From an uncultured Erythrobacter sp. (GTDB lineage: Bacteria > Pseudomonadota > Alphaproteobacteria > Sphingomonadales > Sphingomonadaceae): DNA of 64,000 nucleotides. Numbering within the stretch: the first letter of the stretch is position 1; each line of letters starts with the position of its first letter. The stretch is taken from positions 1 to 64,000 of the forward strand of contig CALBWA010000003.1 of assembly GCA_937969505.1 (NCBI GenBank), read 5' to 3'. The position numbers and the translations under genes are program-made. Shown here in pieces: positions 9,321 through 18,501 of this stretch. The notes under the pieces were generated by a model. It ran no database searches and was not told where the DNA came from. It saw only the letters and a list, made by a program, of their open reading frames with translations.

Positions 9321-9351
9321 TGTTTGGACCCGAGCATTTGAACATGTGCAT

Positions 9352-9365
9352 TTGCAACGGTTGCA
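9352..9365. promoter_or_regulatory. Candidate LacI operator upstream of GH68 gene
   Basis: TTGCAACGGTTGCA contains a perfect 13-bp palindrome (TGCAAC-G-GTTGCA) 31 bp upstream of the GH68 start. It resembles the two TTGCAAACGATTGCAA sites at 12001-12039 but has a shorter centre, so it may be a weaker site of the same repressor. Confidence 0.5.
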
Positions 9366-9424
9366 CCTGACCTGTCGTCATGGCTTCATCCGTTCAAGGC
9401 CAGACTCTTTCGCAGAGCAAGTAA

Positions 9425-9456
9425 GGGCCGGTCGCAGGGAGGGTGGCGACCGGCCC
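9425..9456 (-). terminator. Strong hairpin after the sucrose-locus TonB receptor gene
   Basis: GGGCCGGTCGC (9425-9435) and GCGACCGGCCC (9446-9456) form an 11-bp perfect stem with a 10-base loop, 12 bp past the receptor stop. On the minus strand only a poor T-run follows (TTACTT). It probably limits read-through into the GH68 gene or protects the 3' end of the receptor mRNA. Confidence 0.5.
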
Positions 9457-9468
9457 AGTTGTTTTGCC

Positions 9469-11940
9469 TTAGAAGTCGATCCGGACAGATGCCGCGACCG
9501 TGCGTCCGGCAATCGAGCGTGCCCGCACGATGCCGTTGCCAGGGATCGAACCTTCTTCAGCCTCGGTATATCCGAACTGGTCGAACAGGTTGTTCGCTGT
9601 CAGTGCCAATTCAAGCCGATCGAGCGGGCGAACCGATACGAAAGCATTGACCTGGGTGTAGCCAGGCAGTTCCAACTGGTTGGAATCCTGCGCAAAGCTA
9701 TCGGTCGTGCCAACGGCGTTGAGGCCGATGGTGAACAGTTCAACTTCATATTGTGCGGTGGCTTGATAGACAAAGTCAGCCTGACGGCGTGGCGTGTTGC
9801 CCACCACATCTTCATTCAATGCCCGCTTGATCTCCGCATCGGTCCATGTCGCACCAGCAGAAATCGAGAACGGACCGGTTGAATAAGTGCCCTCCAGCTC
9901 GATGCCAAACGCTTCGAAATCGGTGTCGGTCAGCACCAGCGGTGCAATCTCGACATTGGTTTCGCTGGTCTCTGCGTAAAAGGCAGTGGCGTAGAACGAT
10001 GCTCCGCCAGTCTGATATTTGACGCCTGCCTCAAGCTGGTCAACATCGGCAATCACGCCGCTGTCGCCACCTGGAGTATCACCATCAACCACGCTGACAG
10101 CGGGCGAAAACAGGCTGCGATCTGCAGTGTGGCGGCCGCCCTGGCTGTAACGGGCGAAGATCGAAAGATCGTCGGTCAGCAGGTAGTTTGCGCCAAGCGA
10201 GAACGAGAAGAACCCGTAGTCGTAATTGACCGGACGGGCATCGCCCAACGGCAGAACACTGGTTTGCGCCTCGGCCGGATCGATGTTTCCGTCATTGTCG
10301 AAATCGAACGAGGTCACTCCAATACCAAAACCGGTGTCTGCACCAGTGATAGTTCCGTCCGCATCGCCGAAATCATAACGGATGCTGCCATCGAGGGTCA
10401 GACGATCAAGCTCGAGCGAGAGCGATGCAAACGGGGCGTAGGTGTCGTAACGCACATCATAGTTTCTGCGGCAGCAATTGCCGAAGAAGCTTGCGCCGAA
10501 ACCGACCACACCGTTTTGGGTAACCTGGTTCCCATCTGCATCGAAAATGTCGACAAGCACTGCGTTGCCGTCACCCTCAACCGTCTGGACAAAGGATGTC
10601 CAAAGCCAGTCGGTATCAACATCTTGCCGCGAAGCATAAAAGCCGGTGGTGAAGGACGCGGTGCCGCCTCCGAAGTCGAAGTCTTTCGACACACGCAGGT
10701 CGTTCGTGATATTGTCGAGACTGTTCAAGCGCGTGTTGAAAAGGACGACATTGGTCAGCAGGCCGTTGCCGCCGATGGTGGCAGGATCGGCCGCAGAGCC
10801 GGCGTTGGGTCCGCCAGCCAGAACGATGCTGGACCCGGCACCGCCAATTCCGTCGGCAATGCTTTGGGCATCGCCAGCGCTCGCCGGGAAGGGCGACACA
10901 AAACTGCCCGAATTGTCGGCAAAGCGGAACTTGTTGTTGACTGTCCAGCCGGGTGCGAACTCAACCTCGGCTTCAAAACCAAGGGCAGCCGATTCAACCG
11001 ACAGGCCATCATGGAAATCGAAGGTGGTAGGATTGTTGCCGCCGTCCAGAGTTACGGCCGTTGTGATGAAGCGGCTGTAAAGCGAATCCGATCGCGGATC
11101 GAAATTGGGGATCGCATCAAAGTCGGGATTGCCATCGCTACCGGTGACAAACACCGGCTGGGGCAGAATGGTCGGTGTGCTGTCATCAAGGAATTTGCCG
11201 TTGAAGCGGATGAAACCGCCATCGAATTCCTTGGTCAGATTGGCTTTGATCTGGCCGCCATTGTGGCCGTTAAAGCCAATATCGCGGGCACCTTCGCCGG
11301 TGCGGTAAAAACCACCAACGTGGAAATAGGTGTCGTCGCTCAGGCTGGAGCCATAATCAAAGTCGAGCCGGTAGGTTTCAAAGTCGAGCCCGATGGTGCC
11401 CTGGACTGCGCCGCCTTCGCGCTGGCCGGTCTTCGAAATGAAGTTGATGATGCCGCCCGGAGCGTTCGAGGCAAACGTGGAAGCTGAACCACCACGGATC
11501 GCTTCAACCCGCGCAACATTGCGGTCGGCGCGCAGAAAATTATCGGCATTGCCGAAAATGATGTCACCAAATTCAAGGACGGGGAGACCGTCTTCCTGCA
11601 GTTGAATGTAGCGCGCGCCGCCGGTTGAAACCGGAAGACCGCGTACGGCAATATTGGCATTGCCTTCACCACCGGATGCTTCGGAACGGATGCCTGGAAT
11701 CTGGCGAATGAGATCAGCGGATGAGCTTGGATTGAGCTTGGCAATCTCTTCAGCGCCAACGGAACTGATTGAAACCGAACTTTCGAGCCGGTTCTGGCCG
11801 CGCGCAACACCAGTAACGATGATCACGTTCTCTTCAAGAACGCCGTCATCTTCAGGGGCGAGGGTATCATCTTGTGCGAAAGCGGGGGTGGAAAAGGCAC
11901 TCAGCGCGACGCCGAAGGCCAAAGCGTGACGAAACTTCAT
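9469..11940 (-). CDS. TonB-dependent outer-membrane receptor of the sucrose locus
   Basis: 823 residues from the ATG at 11940, which follows AGGAGAG and starts a clean signal peptide (MKFRHALAFGVALSAFSTPA, cleavage after FAQ); a longer frame to 12039 has no such support. A plug domain follows (VIIVTGVARGQNRLESS, IRQIPGIRSEASGGEGNANI), then a 22-strand-type barrel with a classic C-terminal VRIDF. It imports a ligand across the outer membrane with TonB energy. Divergent transcription from the sugar symporter through a promoter with two LacI operators ties it to sucrose or fructo-oligosaccharide uptake. Confidence 0.92.
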   Translation of the reverse strand: MKFRHALAFGVALSAFSTPAFAQDDTLAPEDDGVLEENVIIVTGVARGQNRLESSVSISSVGAEEIAKLNPSSSADLIRQIPGIRSEASGGEGNANIAVRGLPVSTGGARYIQLQEDGLPVLEFGDIIFGNADNFLRADRNVARVEAIRGGSASTFASNAPGGIINFISKTGQREGGAVQGTIGLDFETYRLDFDYGSSLSDDTYFHVGGFYRTGEGARDIGFNGHNGGQIKANLTKEFDGGFIRFNGKFLDDSTPTILPQPVFVTGSDGNPDFDAIPNFDPRSDSLYSRFITTAVTLDGGNNPTTFDFHDGLSVESAALGFEAEVEFAPGWTVNNKFRFADNSGSFVSPFPASAGDAQSIADGIGGAGSSIVLAGGPNAGSAADPATIGGNGLLTNVVLFNTRLNSLDNITNDLRVSKDFDFGGGTASFTTGFYASRQDVDTDWLWTSFVQTVEGDGNAVLVDIFDADGNQVTQNGVVGFGASFFGNCCRRNYDVRYDTYAPFASLSLELDRLTLDGSIRYDFGDADGTITGADTGFGIGVTSFDFDNDGNIDPAEAQTSVLPLGDARPVNYDYGFFSFSLGANYLLTDDLSIFARYSQGGRHTADRSLFSPAVSVVDGDTPGGDSGVIADVDQLEAGVKYQTGGASFYATAFYAETSETNVEIAPLVLTDTDFEAFGIELEGTYSTGPFSISAGATWTDAEIKRALNEDVVGNTPRRQADFVYQATAQYEVELFTIGLNAVGTTDSFAQDSNQLELPGYTQVNAFVSVRPLDRLELALTANNLFDQFGYTEAEEGSIPGNGIVRARSIAGRTVAASVRIDF

Positions 11941-12000
11941 GGCAAAACTCTCCTGATTGGTCGCACCATACTGCGCGATTCGCGAATAGGAATAGCTGCG

Positions 12001-12039
12001 TTGCAAACGATTGCAATCTATTTTTGCAAACGATTGCAA
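12001..12039. promoter_or_regulatory. Tandem LacI-type operators in the divergent TonB receptor/symporter promoter
   Basis: Two identical 16-bp sites, TTGCAAACGATTGCAA, at 12001-12016 and 12024-12039, start 23 bp apart, about two helical turns. They are imperfect palindromes with the central CG typical of LacI-family sites. They lie 61 bp from the receptor start and 72 bp from the symporter start, so one repressor could control both directions. The LacI protein encoded at 13455 is the obvious candidate. Confidence 0.75.
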
Positions 12040-12110
12040 TTTGTGATCAATTCTGACATTGCCATTGCAAGCGACCAGAAGACAGTCTGGCGATAGAGAG
12101 GATGTCGATC

Positions 12111-13445
12111 ATGCAAACCGCGGTAAAACCCCGGCTTTCGCTGCTGCGAATCATTGAAATGAATATTGGTTTCTTCGGGCTGCAATTCAGTTTTGGATTG
12201 CAGCAGGCCAACATGGGACCAATCTACGGGTTTCTGGGTGCGGATGAGGCAACCATGCCCCTGCTATGGCTGGCCGGCCCGATGACCGGCCTGATCATTC
12301 AGCCGATTGTTGGCGCGATGAGCGACCGCACGAATTCGCGATATGGCAGACGAACACCCTATTTCCTGATCGGTGCCATTATTTGCACGATCAGCCTGTT
12401 CTTCATGCCCTATTCCTCCACGTTGTGGATGGCGGCTTCGCTCCTGTGGATACTGGATGCGGGAAACAATATCACCATGGAACCCTATCGCGCCTATGTG
12501 GCAGACAGGCTGCGCGCCGATCAGCGCTCGATAGGATTTTTAACCCAGAGCGCTTTTACCGGGCTTGCGCAGACGTTGTCCTATCTTGCCCCGACTTTGC
12601 TAACCGCTTTTATTGCGCGCGATGTGCTTGATGAAAATGGCATTCCAGTGATTGTCAGGATTGCTTTCATCATCGGCGCTATCCTGTCCATTTCCACGAT
12701 CGTTTGGTCTGTATGGCGCGTTCCGGAACTGCCTATGACCGAGGATGAAAAGGCGCTGCTTGAGAAAAAGCCACTGACCGTGAGGGCGACCTTTGCGGAA
12801 ATCCTCGATGCGATCCGCGATATGCCCAAGCCGATGCGACAGCTTGGCGTCGCGATGCTGTGCCAATGGTATGCGATGTTCGCCTATTGGCAGTATGTGA
12901 CCTTTGCGGTCGGGCGATCCTTGTTTGATACGAGCGATCCTTCCAGCGCCGCGTTCCGCGAGGCAACCCTGACCACGCAGCAAGCCGGTGCCCTGTACAA
13001 TTTCATCGCCTTTGTAGGAGCGCTCCTGCTGATCCCGATCGTGGCCCGCCTGGGCGCAAGAATGGTCCATGCGGCCTGTCTGACCGCATCGGGTATCGCC
13101 ATGCTGATGTTGCCGGGCGTTGAGAGTGTTGCCGGATTGTTTGTCCTGATGCTGGGTATCGGCATCGGTTGGGCCGGTATGATGGGCAACACTTACGTCA
13201 TGCTTGCCGATTCCATACCGGCAGAACGCAACGGCATTTACATGGGTATTTTCAACATGTTCATTGTCATCCCGATGTTGATCCAGACACTGACAATGCC
13301 GCTGATCTACAACCCGCTGCTGGGCAGTGACCCACGCAATGTTCTGATGCTGGGCGGTGCCCTGATGATTGTAGGCGCCATTGCAACGTTGTTTGTCGAT
13401 GCCGGACACAGAGTACCGCGTGAACAAAAGGTTCTGGCGAGCTAG
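12111..13445 (+). CDS. MFS sugar symporter, probable sucrose transporter
   Basis: About 444 residues with twelve predicted membrane helices. The family loop signature is clear: QPIVGAMSDRTNSRYGRRTP, as in the GPH/SUT (SLC45-like) sugar:proton symporters. The ATG at 12102 touches its putative ribosome site; the ATG at 12111 sits nine bases after AGAGAGG and is preferred. It should move the sugar brought in by the TonB receptor across the inner membrane to the cytoplasmic GH68 enzyme. The LacI gene follows after 9 bp and is surely cotranscribed. Sucrose is inferred from context; maltose-like sugars are transported by relatives. Confidence 0.87.
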   Translation: MQTAVKPRLSLLRIIEMNIGFFGLQFSFGLQQANMGPIYGFLGADEATMPLLWLAGPMTGLIIQPIVGAMSDRTNSRYGRRTPYFLIGAIICTISLFFMPYSSTLWMAASLLWILDAGNNITMEPYRAYVADRLRADQRSIGFLTQSAFTGLAQTLSYLAPTLLTAFIARDVLDENGIPVIVRIAFIIGAILSISTIVWSVWRVPELPMTEDEKALLEKKPLTVRATFAEILDAIRDMPKPMRQLGVAMLCQWYAMFAYWQYVTFAVGRSLFDTSDPSSAAFREATLTTQQAGALYNFIAFVGALLLIPIVARLGARMVHAACLTASGIAMLMLPGVESVAGLFVLMLGIGIGWAGMMGNTYVMLADSIPAERNGIYMGIFNMFIVIPMLIQTLTMPLIYNPLLGSDPRNVLMLGGALMIVGAIATLFVDAGHRVPREQKVLAS

Positions 13446-13454
13446 AACACTGCG

Positions 13455-14492
13455 ATGTCCGAATCAGAAACACAATCGCCAGACAAAACACCCGGCCGCA
13501 TCCGCACGATCACGGATTTGGCCAAGGTTGCCGGGGTTTCGCCCGGTACCGTCTCGCGTGCGCTGTCCGGCAACAGCCTGGTCAATGCAAAGACGCGCGA
13601 AAAAATCGAACTGATTGCGCGTGAGCACGGGTTCCGCCCGAACCAGATGGCGAGCAGGCTGCGCCGGCAGAAAACCGGCGTCATTGGTGTTGCTATTCCT
13701 CTGGGGCATGACGTTCGCCAGCAGATTTCGGACACTTTTTTCATGACTTTGCTCGGTTATCTGGCGGATGAATTGACCGAGAAGGGTTACGACCTCATGC
13801 TGCGGCGGGTCATTCCGGCTCAGGACGAGGACTGGCTCGACCGGTTTATCGGCTCTGGCATGGTGGATGGCGTGATTGTCATTGGCCAATCCGACCAGTT
13901 TGACCGGATCGAGGATGTCGCTGACGGTTATCTTCCCATGGTGGTCTGGGGCAACCATCAAGAAGGGCAACGACACTGCGTTGTCGGCAGCGACAATCGG
14001 TTGGGTGGAAAATTGGCTGCTGAAAAACTGATTGCATCGGGTGCCACAAGTCTGGCCTTTCTTGGCGACACCCAGCCAATCGAATTTGCTGCTCGCTTCG
14101 CCGGGGCCCGGGAAGTGGCGGAGAAGATGGGAGTGCCCATTCGCGCGTTGCCAACGCATCTTTCGCCAGACCGGACCAGCAAGGAGATTGCTGACCATTT
14201 GATCAGGATCGACGCCAATGTCGACGGGATCTTTGCCGCTACCGACACAGTGGCCGTCGCTTGCCTCAAAGAACTGCGCAATCGCGATGTCGAAGTGCCA
14301 GAGCAAGTGAAGATCGTCGGCTTTGATGATTTGCCGATTGCGAACCAGACTGTCCCGCCGCTAACCACTGTGCGGCAGGACATCGCCGCCGGGGCCAAGG
14401 GGTTGGTCGATCTGTTGTTACGCAGACTGACCGGTGACGATACGGAAAGCCTGGTTTTGCCGCCCCATCTGATCGTTCGCGAAACCACCTGA
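13455..14492 (+). CDS. LacI-family repressor of the sucrose locus
   Basis: 345 residues. The N-terminal helix-turn-helix with hinge (TITDLAKVAGVSPGTVSRAL) is followed by a periplasmic-binding-protein-like sensor domain (VIGVAIPLGHD through VKIVGFDDLPIANQ, PPLTTVRQD). It is the last gene of the symporter operon and lies 1.4 kb from the two TTGCAAACGATTGCAA sites, so it probably represses both the symporter-lacI operon and the divergent receptor, with induction by sucrose, fructose or a phosphorylated derivative. It is convergent with the GH106 gene, which marks the border to the large polysaccharide locus. Confidence 0.9.
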   Translation: MSESETQSPDKTPGRIRTITDLAKVAGVSPGTVSRALSGNSLVNAKTREKIELIAREHGFRPNQMASRLRRQKTGVIGVAIPLGHDVRQQISDTFFMTLLGYLADELTEKGYDLMLRRVIPAQDEDWLDRFIGSGMVDGVIVIGQSDQFDRIEDVADGYLPMVVWGNHQEGQRHCVVGSDNRLGGKLAAEKLIASGATSLAFLGDTQPIEFAARFAGAREVAEKMGVPIRALPTHLSPDRTSKEIADHLIRIDANVDGIFAATDTVAVACLKELRNRDVEVPEQVKIVGFDDLPIANQTVPPLTTVRQDIAAGAKGLVDLLLRRLTGDDTESLVLPPHLIVRETT

Positions 14493-14538
14493 AACCTCTC
14501 TTCGTGATGCGCAGAAGCAGTTTACCGGTCCGGGCAGC

Positions 14539-17500
14539 TCAATCTGCCGCGCTTTCTTGAATTAGCTGGACCGGTCCGATCAGGCCCGATGGCACCAGCG
14601 TATCGTCGGCATTGAAAAAGCTTTGCGTTGTGAAGGTGCGCCGTGGTCCGGGCGGCATGGGCTGATTGTCACTGTACCAGCCAACCATGTCATTGTCTGG
14701 CCAGCGATCAGCAACGACGAAGCCGCTGGTATCTTGCAGCGCTGCATCGCCAATCAGGCGATTGACCCACAGATTGGCGACTTTGATTTCGACCAAGTTT
14801 TCGCCCTTGCGCACAGCGTCAGTCACATCGACCGTGTATGGCGCTGTCCACAGCGTACCCAGGTCTGTACCGTTAAGAGCTACGCTGGCTGCGACTTCGA
14901 CTCGTCCCAGATCCAGCATCAATCGCGCGCCATCGGGCCTCGCATGGTCTGCAAGAGTGAATGTGTGTCGATAGGTTGATTTGCCGGAGAAATGCCGGAT
15001 CTCTTCGTTCGCAGAGGTTCGAAAGTCGAACAATTCGGGCGCATCGATGGTCCCGGCGTCGCTGTAAAGCGGGTCGAAGGTGATGGACCACGGACCGATC
15101 AGCGCTTGTTTGACAGTCAGGGAGAGCTTGCGCCGATCGGCAAAGGCATGCGCTGGATCGAAGACCACAAACGCAGACTGGCCCGCAAGCAGATCGAGCT
15201 GCAGCTGTGTTCGGCCATCGGGACCAAGCTTTGCAGGGAGAGTGCGAGTTTTGCTCGTTACCGGATCCCACAATTCTGGTGCGTTGCCGCCTGCATCAAA
15301 AGATAGGTCGTACTGGGTGTTTTCGTCTCCGAGATTGAGCAGAAAGAAAACATCAGTTTCACCTACGCGTCTCTGCGTGAACAGTGGGAGCGGACCGGGC
15401 GAGGTCACGCGTGGTGACAGACCCTGACGCACAAATACTTCGGCGGGATCATCGCCCTCGTGCGCCAGCGCCACAGGCACGCCAGCTGCGCGTGCCTCAT
15501 GCATCCGGCCCAGGGCTTTCTTGCCCGGCACGCGGTTCTGGGGCCACCAGATCATGCTGTAGCTTTGCCCATTGGGCAGGACCAGTTTCCCATCGTCGAA
15601 GCGAGAGCGGGAAAGCAGGGTCTCCTCATTCAGGCAATCCACCTCCGCGCCTGCCGGTAAGCGATCTGCGAAGTTTTGCTTCTCCTGACAGGCCACGGGG
15701 CTGTCCTCGCCAACATACATCGCAATGTCCACGATCGGCAGACCCTGTCGCAACAGGTAATGGCCGCGTGCCATATATTGGAACCAGGCCTTGCCGGCCT
15801 CGTCCCACCATGGCTGGGTCCGGTCAAAGTGCGAGCCATAGCGGTTCATGGTCATGCCGGGCATAACATGGGTGTTGGCCTGATGGGCGAAGCGATGGAA
15901 CATGAACTGGTTGATGCCATTGACCCATGCCCTATCGCCCCATTTTTTGCCGAGCGCGGGCGAGAAATGCCAGTTGATCGAGGCGAATGCCGTGAACGCT
16001 TCGGCAGCAATCATCTTCTTGCCGTATAGCCTGCCTGCAGAGACAGCATCGTTGAGCTGCGCGACCTCGCGCCCCATCCAGAATTCGCCGGTGGGAACAG
16101 AGGCGGTCGAACCGATATCGACGTCGTCATAAGGCCCCATACCATAAGGCTGGACGTAGCTTTCGAGACCCTGGCTTTCCATCATGCTGGCGAACACACC
16201 ATAATAATTGTCACGGATCAGGTCGGCGTTGAATGACCGGATATCAGCCAGCATGTCGCGCGTTTTTTCGGGGCTAGAGACCAGACGACCGGCGTAAATC
16301 GGCAACCATGGGACTATCGAATGTCCAAATTCTTCGGCAAAAAGGTTCTCATAGCCTTGCGTCCAATTCTGGCCGCCCACTTCATAGCTGTCGATCATCA
16401 CGCCGTTTGTGGCGTTGGGAGCAACCGCTCTGGCCCGTTCCAGCACCGGGCCGATAAAACCATCATAATGCGCCTGGAACGCCGATGGCGCGAATTTGTC
16501 GACTTCCAGACCGGTGCCCTCGGGCGAAGCGATAACATTGGTTGCCCCTGTCGAGGTGTAGCCAAACCGCAAGATCGTCCAGTCGCCCGCAGGAAGGATT
16601 GCTGACAGATTACCGGCAGCATCGACCTCTGCGGAAAGATCGATGATCTGCGCAGGGTCAATCAAAGTGCCGGACGCGGCGCTCAGCTGCTCGGGTAATT
16701 GGGTGCCCGCGCCCTGCGCCATACTGGTGTGAAGAACAACATTGGGGACGCGAGGGACAGTTGACAGTGTCAGCCCGCCAAGCTCGATTTCAGCCTCGGA
16801 ACTGACCCGGAAATAGCGTGCCGTGACTGGGTCGAACGCATCATCGACCATCCATTCGAATTTTCCGATGCGCCGTGTTGCAAAGGTCTTCACGCGTTGC
16901 CAGGTCACACCATCATCCGACGTTTCCAGTGACGCAACAAACCCTCTGGTGGGAGAGTTTTCCAGCAAAAGGCTGCGAATGGTGACGGGTTCGTCGTAAG
17001 CGAATTGTATCCAACCGGGCCGCTCCGAGGTGGCGGCCAGGGTACTTCTCGTGTCGCGATTGCCATCAAGTATTGCAGCGACCGCAAAGGCTGTATCAGA
17101 CGCCGTCACCACCGGGCGTAATGCTGCATCCATCTTTTCCGTTGGCAAAGCCGGATAGGCGATGGTCGCGATATCCTCGTATAAGCCCTCTCTTGTTGTG
17201 GGCTGGGCGAGCTGCACACTTACTTGCCCGCCTGACGCGATGGCCTGGCTCCATACAATCCGCTTCATGGATTGTTGGGGCGTGATCCATGGCCCGCCAC
17301 TGGATGACCAGCCGTCTGCATTATGGAAATTGAACAAGAGGCCAAGCCGCTCGCATTCGGCTGCGACATGCGCGATAAGGTCAAGGTGTTCGGGCGAGTT
17401 GAAGCGCACGGTACCATGGGGAATGCCCTGTGTTACATGGAACAGCACAATGCCGCCGATACCGGCATCTGCCATGGCTTCAAGGTCCTTGGTTATTCCC

Positions 17501-17703
17501 TCGCGGCTCATATTGCCGCTCATGACATGAAACCACGTCAACGGACGCGCTTCTGCCGGCGGCACGGCAAACTCCGCCTTCATCTCTTCGGTTGTGGGAT
17601 TAGCCGCGGCTGGAGTGCTGGCCATCGCACCGGTTGCTGCTGACAGCATAATGCCTGCGCTGGCACTCAAGCCAAGCAATTGCGCGGATATTGAAAGCTT
17701 CAC
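14539..17703 (-). CDS. GH106 family alpha-L-rhamnosidase (first copy)
   Basis: 1054 residues with a GTG start seven bases after AGAGGAG and a signal peptide cleaved near AMA. The N-terminal region WFHVMSGNMSREGITKDLEA and the central NTHVMPGMTMNRYGSHFDRT are hallmarks of the large GH106/PF17132 family, with a discoidin-like insert (about 190-310) and a C-terminal jelly-roll (LGTLWTAPYTVDVT, NLWVNRLIGDA). It should remove terminal alpha-L-rhamnose from oligosaccharides in the periplasm. A clear paralogue lies at the other end of the locus (57432-60599). It is divergent from the GMC oxidoreductase pair. Family call is strong; exact linkage is unknown. Confidence 0.88.
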   Translation of the reverse strand: MKLSISAQLLGLSASAGIMLSAATGAMASTPAAANPTTEEMKAEFAVPPAEARPLTWFHVMSGNMSREGITKDLEAMADAGIGGIVLFHVTQGIPHGTVRFNSPEHLDLIAHVAAECERLGLLFNFHNADGWSSSGGPWITPQQSMKRIVWSQAIASGGQVSVQLAQPTTREGLYEDIATIAYPALPTEKMDAALRPVVTASDTAFAVAAILDGNRDTRSTLAATSERPGWIQFAYDEPVTIRSLLLENSPTRGFVASLETSDDGVTWQRVKTFATRRIGKFEWMVDDAFDPVTARYFRVSSEAEIELGGLTLSTVPRVPNVVLHTSMAQGAGTQLPEQLSAASGTLIDPAQIIDLSAEVDAAGNLSAILPAGDWTILRFGYTSTGATNVIASPEGTGLEVDKFAPSAFQAHYDGFIGPVLERARAVAPNATNGVMIDSYEVGGQNWTQGYENLFAEEFGHSIVPWLPIYAGRLVSSPEKTRDMLADIRSFNADLIRDNYYGVFASMMESQGLESYVQPYGMGPYDDVDIGSTASVPTGEFWMGREVAQLNDAVSAGRLYGKKMIAAEAFTAFASINWHFSPALGKKWGDRAWVNGINQFMFHRFAHQANTHVMPGMTMNRYGSHFDRTQPWWDEAGKAWFQYMARGHYLLRQGLPIVDIAMYVGEDSPVACQEKQNFADRLPAGAEVDCLNEETLLSRSRFDDGKLVLPNGQSYSMIWWPQNRVPGKKALGRMHEARAAGVPVALAHEGDDPAEVFVRQGLSPRVTSPGPLPLFTQRRVGETDVFFLLNLGDENTQYDLSFDAGGNAPELWDPVTSKTRTLPAKLGPDGRTQLQLDLLAGQSAFVVFDPAHAFADRRKLSLTVKQALIGPWSITFDPLYSDAGTIDAPELFDFRTSANEEIRHFSGKSTYRHTFTLADHARPDGARLMLDLGRVEVAASVALNGTDLGTLWTAPYTVDVTDAVRKGENLVEIKVANLWVNRLIGDAALQDTSGFVVADRWPDNDMVGWYSDNQPMPPGPRRTFTTQSFFNADDTLVPSGLIGPVQLIQESAAD

Positions 17704-17827
17704 GACCGATCTCCTCTACCGGACCAACAGTCACGCCCATCAGTTCCCGGCATTATAGTGCAGGGGCAATCATAGATGATCAATCGCAATCGTATTATGG
17801 GCGTTCTGTCAATGAAGTGATCGCAAT

Positions 17828-17853
17828 ATATCGATGTTGCTCATTATCAATCA
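17828..17853 (-). promoter_or_regulatory. Candidate TGATT-N15-(T/C)GAT operator upstream of the dehydrogenase pair
   Basis: On the minus strand: TGATT, five bases, TGAGCA, ACAT, CGAT. This matches the arrangement of the sites at 22455 and 28255 in spacing and in the TG-G core, although in opposite orientation, and it ends 39 bp before the gene at 17893. The match is partial. Confidence 0.25.
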
Positions 17854-17892
17854 GGTGACTAATCTCACAACTCTCCTGCTTCGCGGATCATC

Positions 17893-18501
17893 ATGACTGA
17901 GCAAACCATGCAGTATGACCCTACACGGAGGAATTTCCTGCGCATTTGCTGCGTCAGTGGTGTTCCGATTGGCCTTGCAGCCTGCGCGCCTGCGGTCACT
18001 GGCGAGGCCGGTGCCTGGGCGCTGACGAAAAGGTCTTCCGGCTCCTTCTTTGACGCCGAGCAGATGAGCGTGCTTTCAGATATGGCCGAGCTAATTATTG
18101 GCGACGGGCCTTGGCCCAGCGCCAGCGATGCTGATTGTGTGACTTTCCTCGACGATATGCTCGGCGAGTGGGGAGGGCCGATCCTGAAAGCGCGCCTGTC
18201 CCGCTTGCCGGCCCAACTCAACCGGTTTTCAATTAGGCAGCAGCTTCGATCTTACGTTTATCTCGATCAACCGGTTCGGGCGCAGCTTCTGGCCGATTAT
18301 GATGAACTGGCATTTTCTGACCGCAACAGCGAGGCGAGCGTGTCCTATCGAGAGTTCAAGTCTCTTGTTCTCAAGATATACAACACCAGTACAGAAATGA
18401 ATTCGGATTATGTACGCGTTCCGGGTACATATTTCGGAGATTTGTCAGAAACTCAGCAGCTTGGGCTGGTCCGGGACAAGAGTGAAGGGCTGGCCACATG
18501 A
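17893..18501 (+). CDS. Tat-exported small subunit of a GMC dehydrogenase (gluconate 2-dehydrogenase subunit 3 family)
   Basis: 202 residues. The twin-arginine signal is RRNFLRICCVSGVPIGLAAC; a Cys at the end may be lipidated. The mature part (SVLSDMAELIIGDGPWPSAS, TFLDDMLGEWGGP) matches the Gluconate_2-dh3 family. Such subunits lack their own export-independent function: they are needed for folding and hitch-hiker export of the large flavoprotein. The GMC gene follows with a 4-bp ATGA overlap. Together they should form a periplasmic sugar or glycoside dehydrogenase feeding electrons to the respiratory chain; no cytochrome c subunit gene is next to them. Confidence 0.85.
   Translation: MTEQTMQYDPTRRNFLRICCVSGVPIGLAACAPAVTGEAGAWALTKRSSGSFFDAEQMSVLSDMAELIIGDGPWPSASDADCVTFLDDMLGEWGGPILKARLSRLPAQLNRFSIRQQLRSYVYLDQPVRAQLLADYDELAFSDRNSEASVSYREFKSLVLKIYNTSTEMNSDYVRVPGTYFGDLSETQQLGLVRDKSEGLAT

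Noticed and set aside
10129..11487. Long plus-strand open frame (452 codons) inside the sucrose TonB receptor gene
   Set aside because: Antisense shadow: the opposite strand encodes a clear receptor with plug and barrel, while this translation has no domain pattern.
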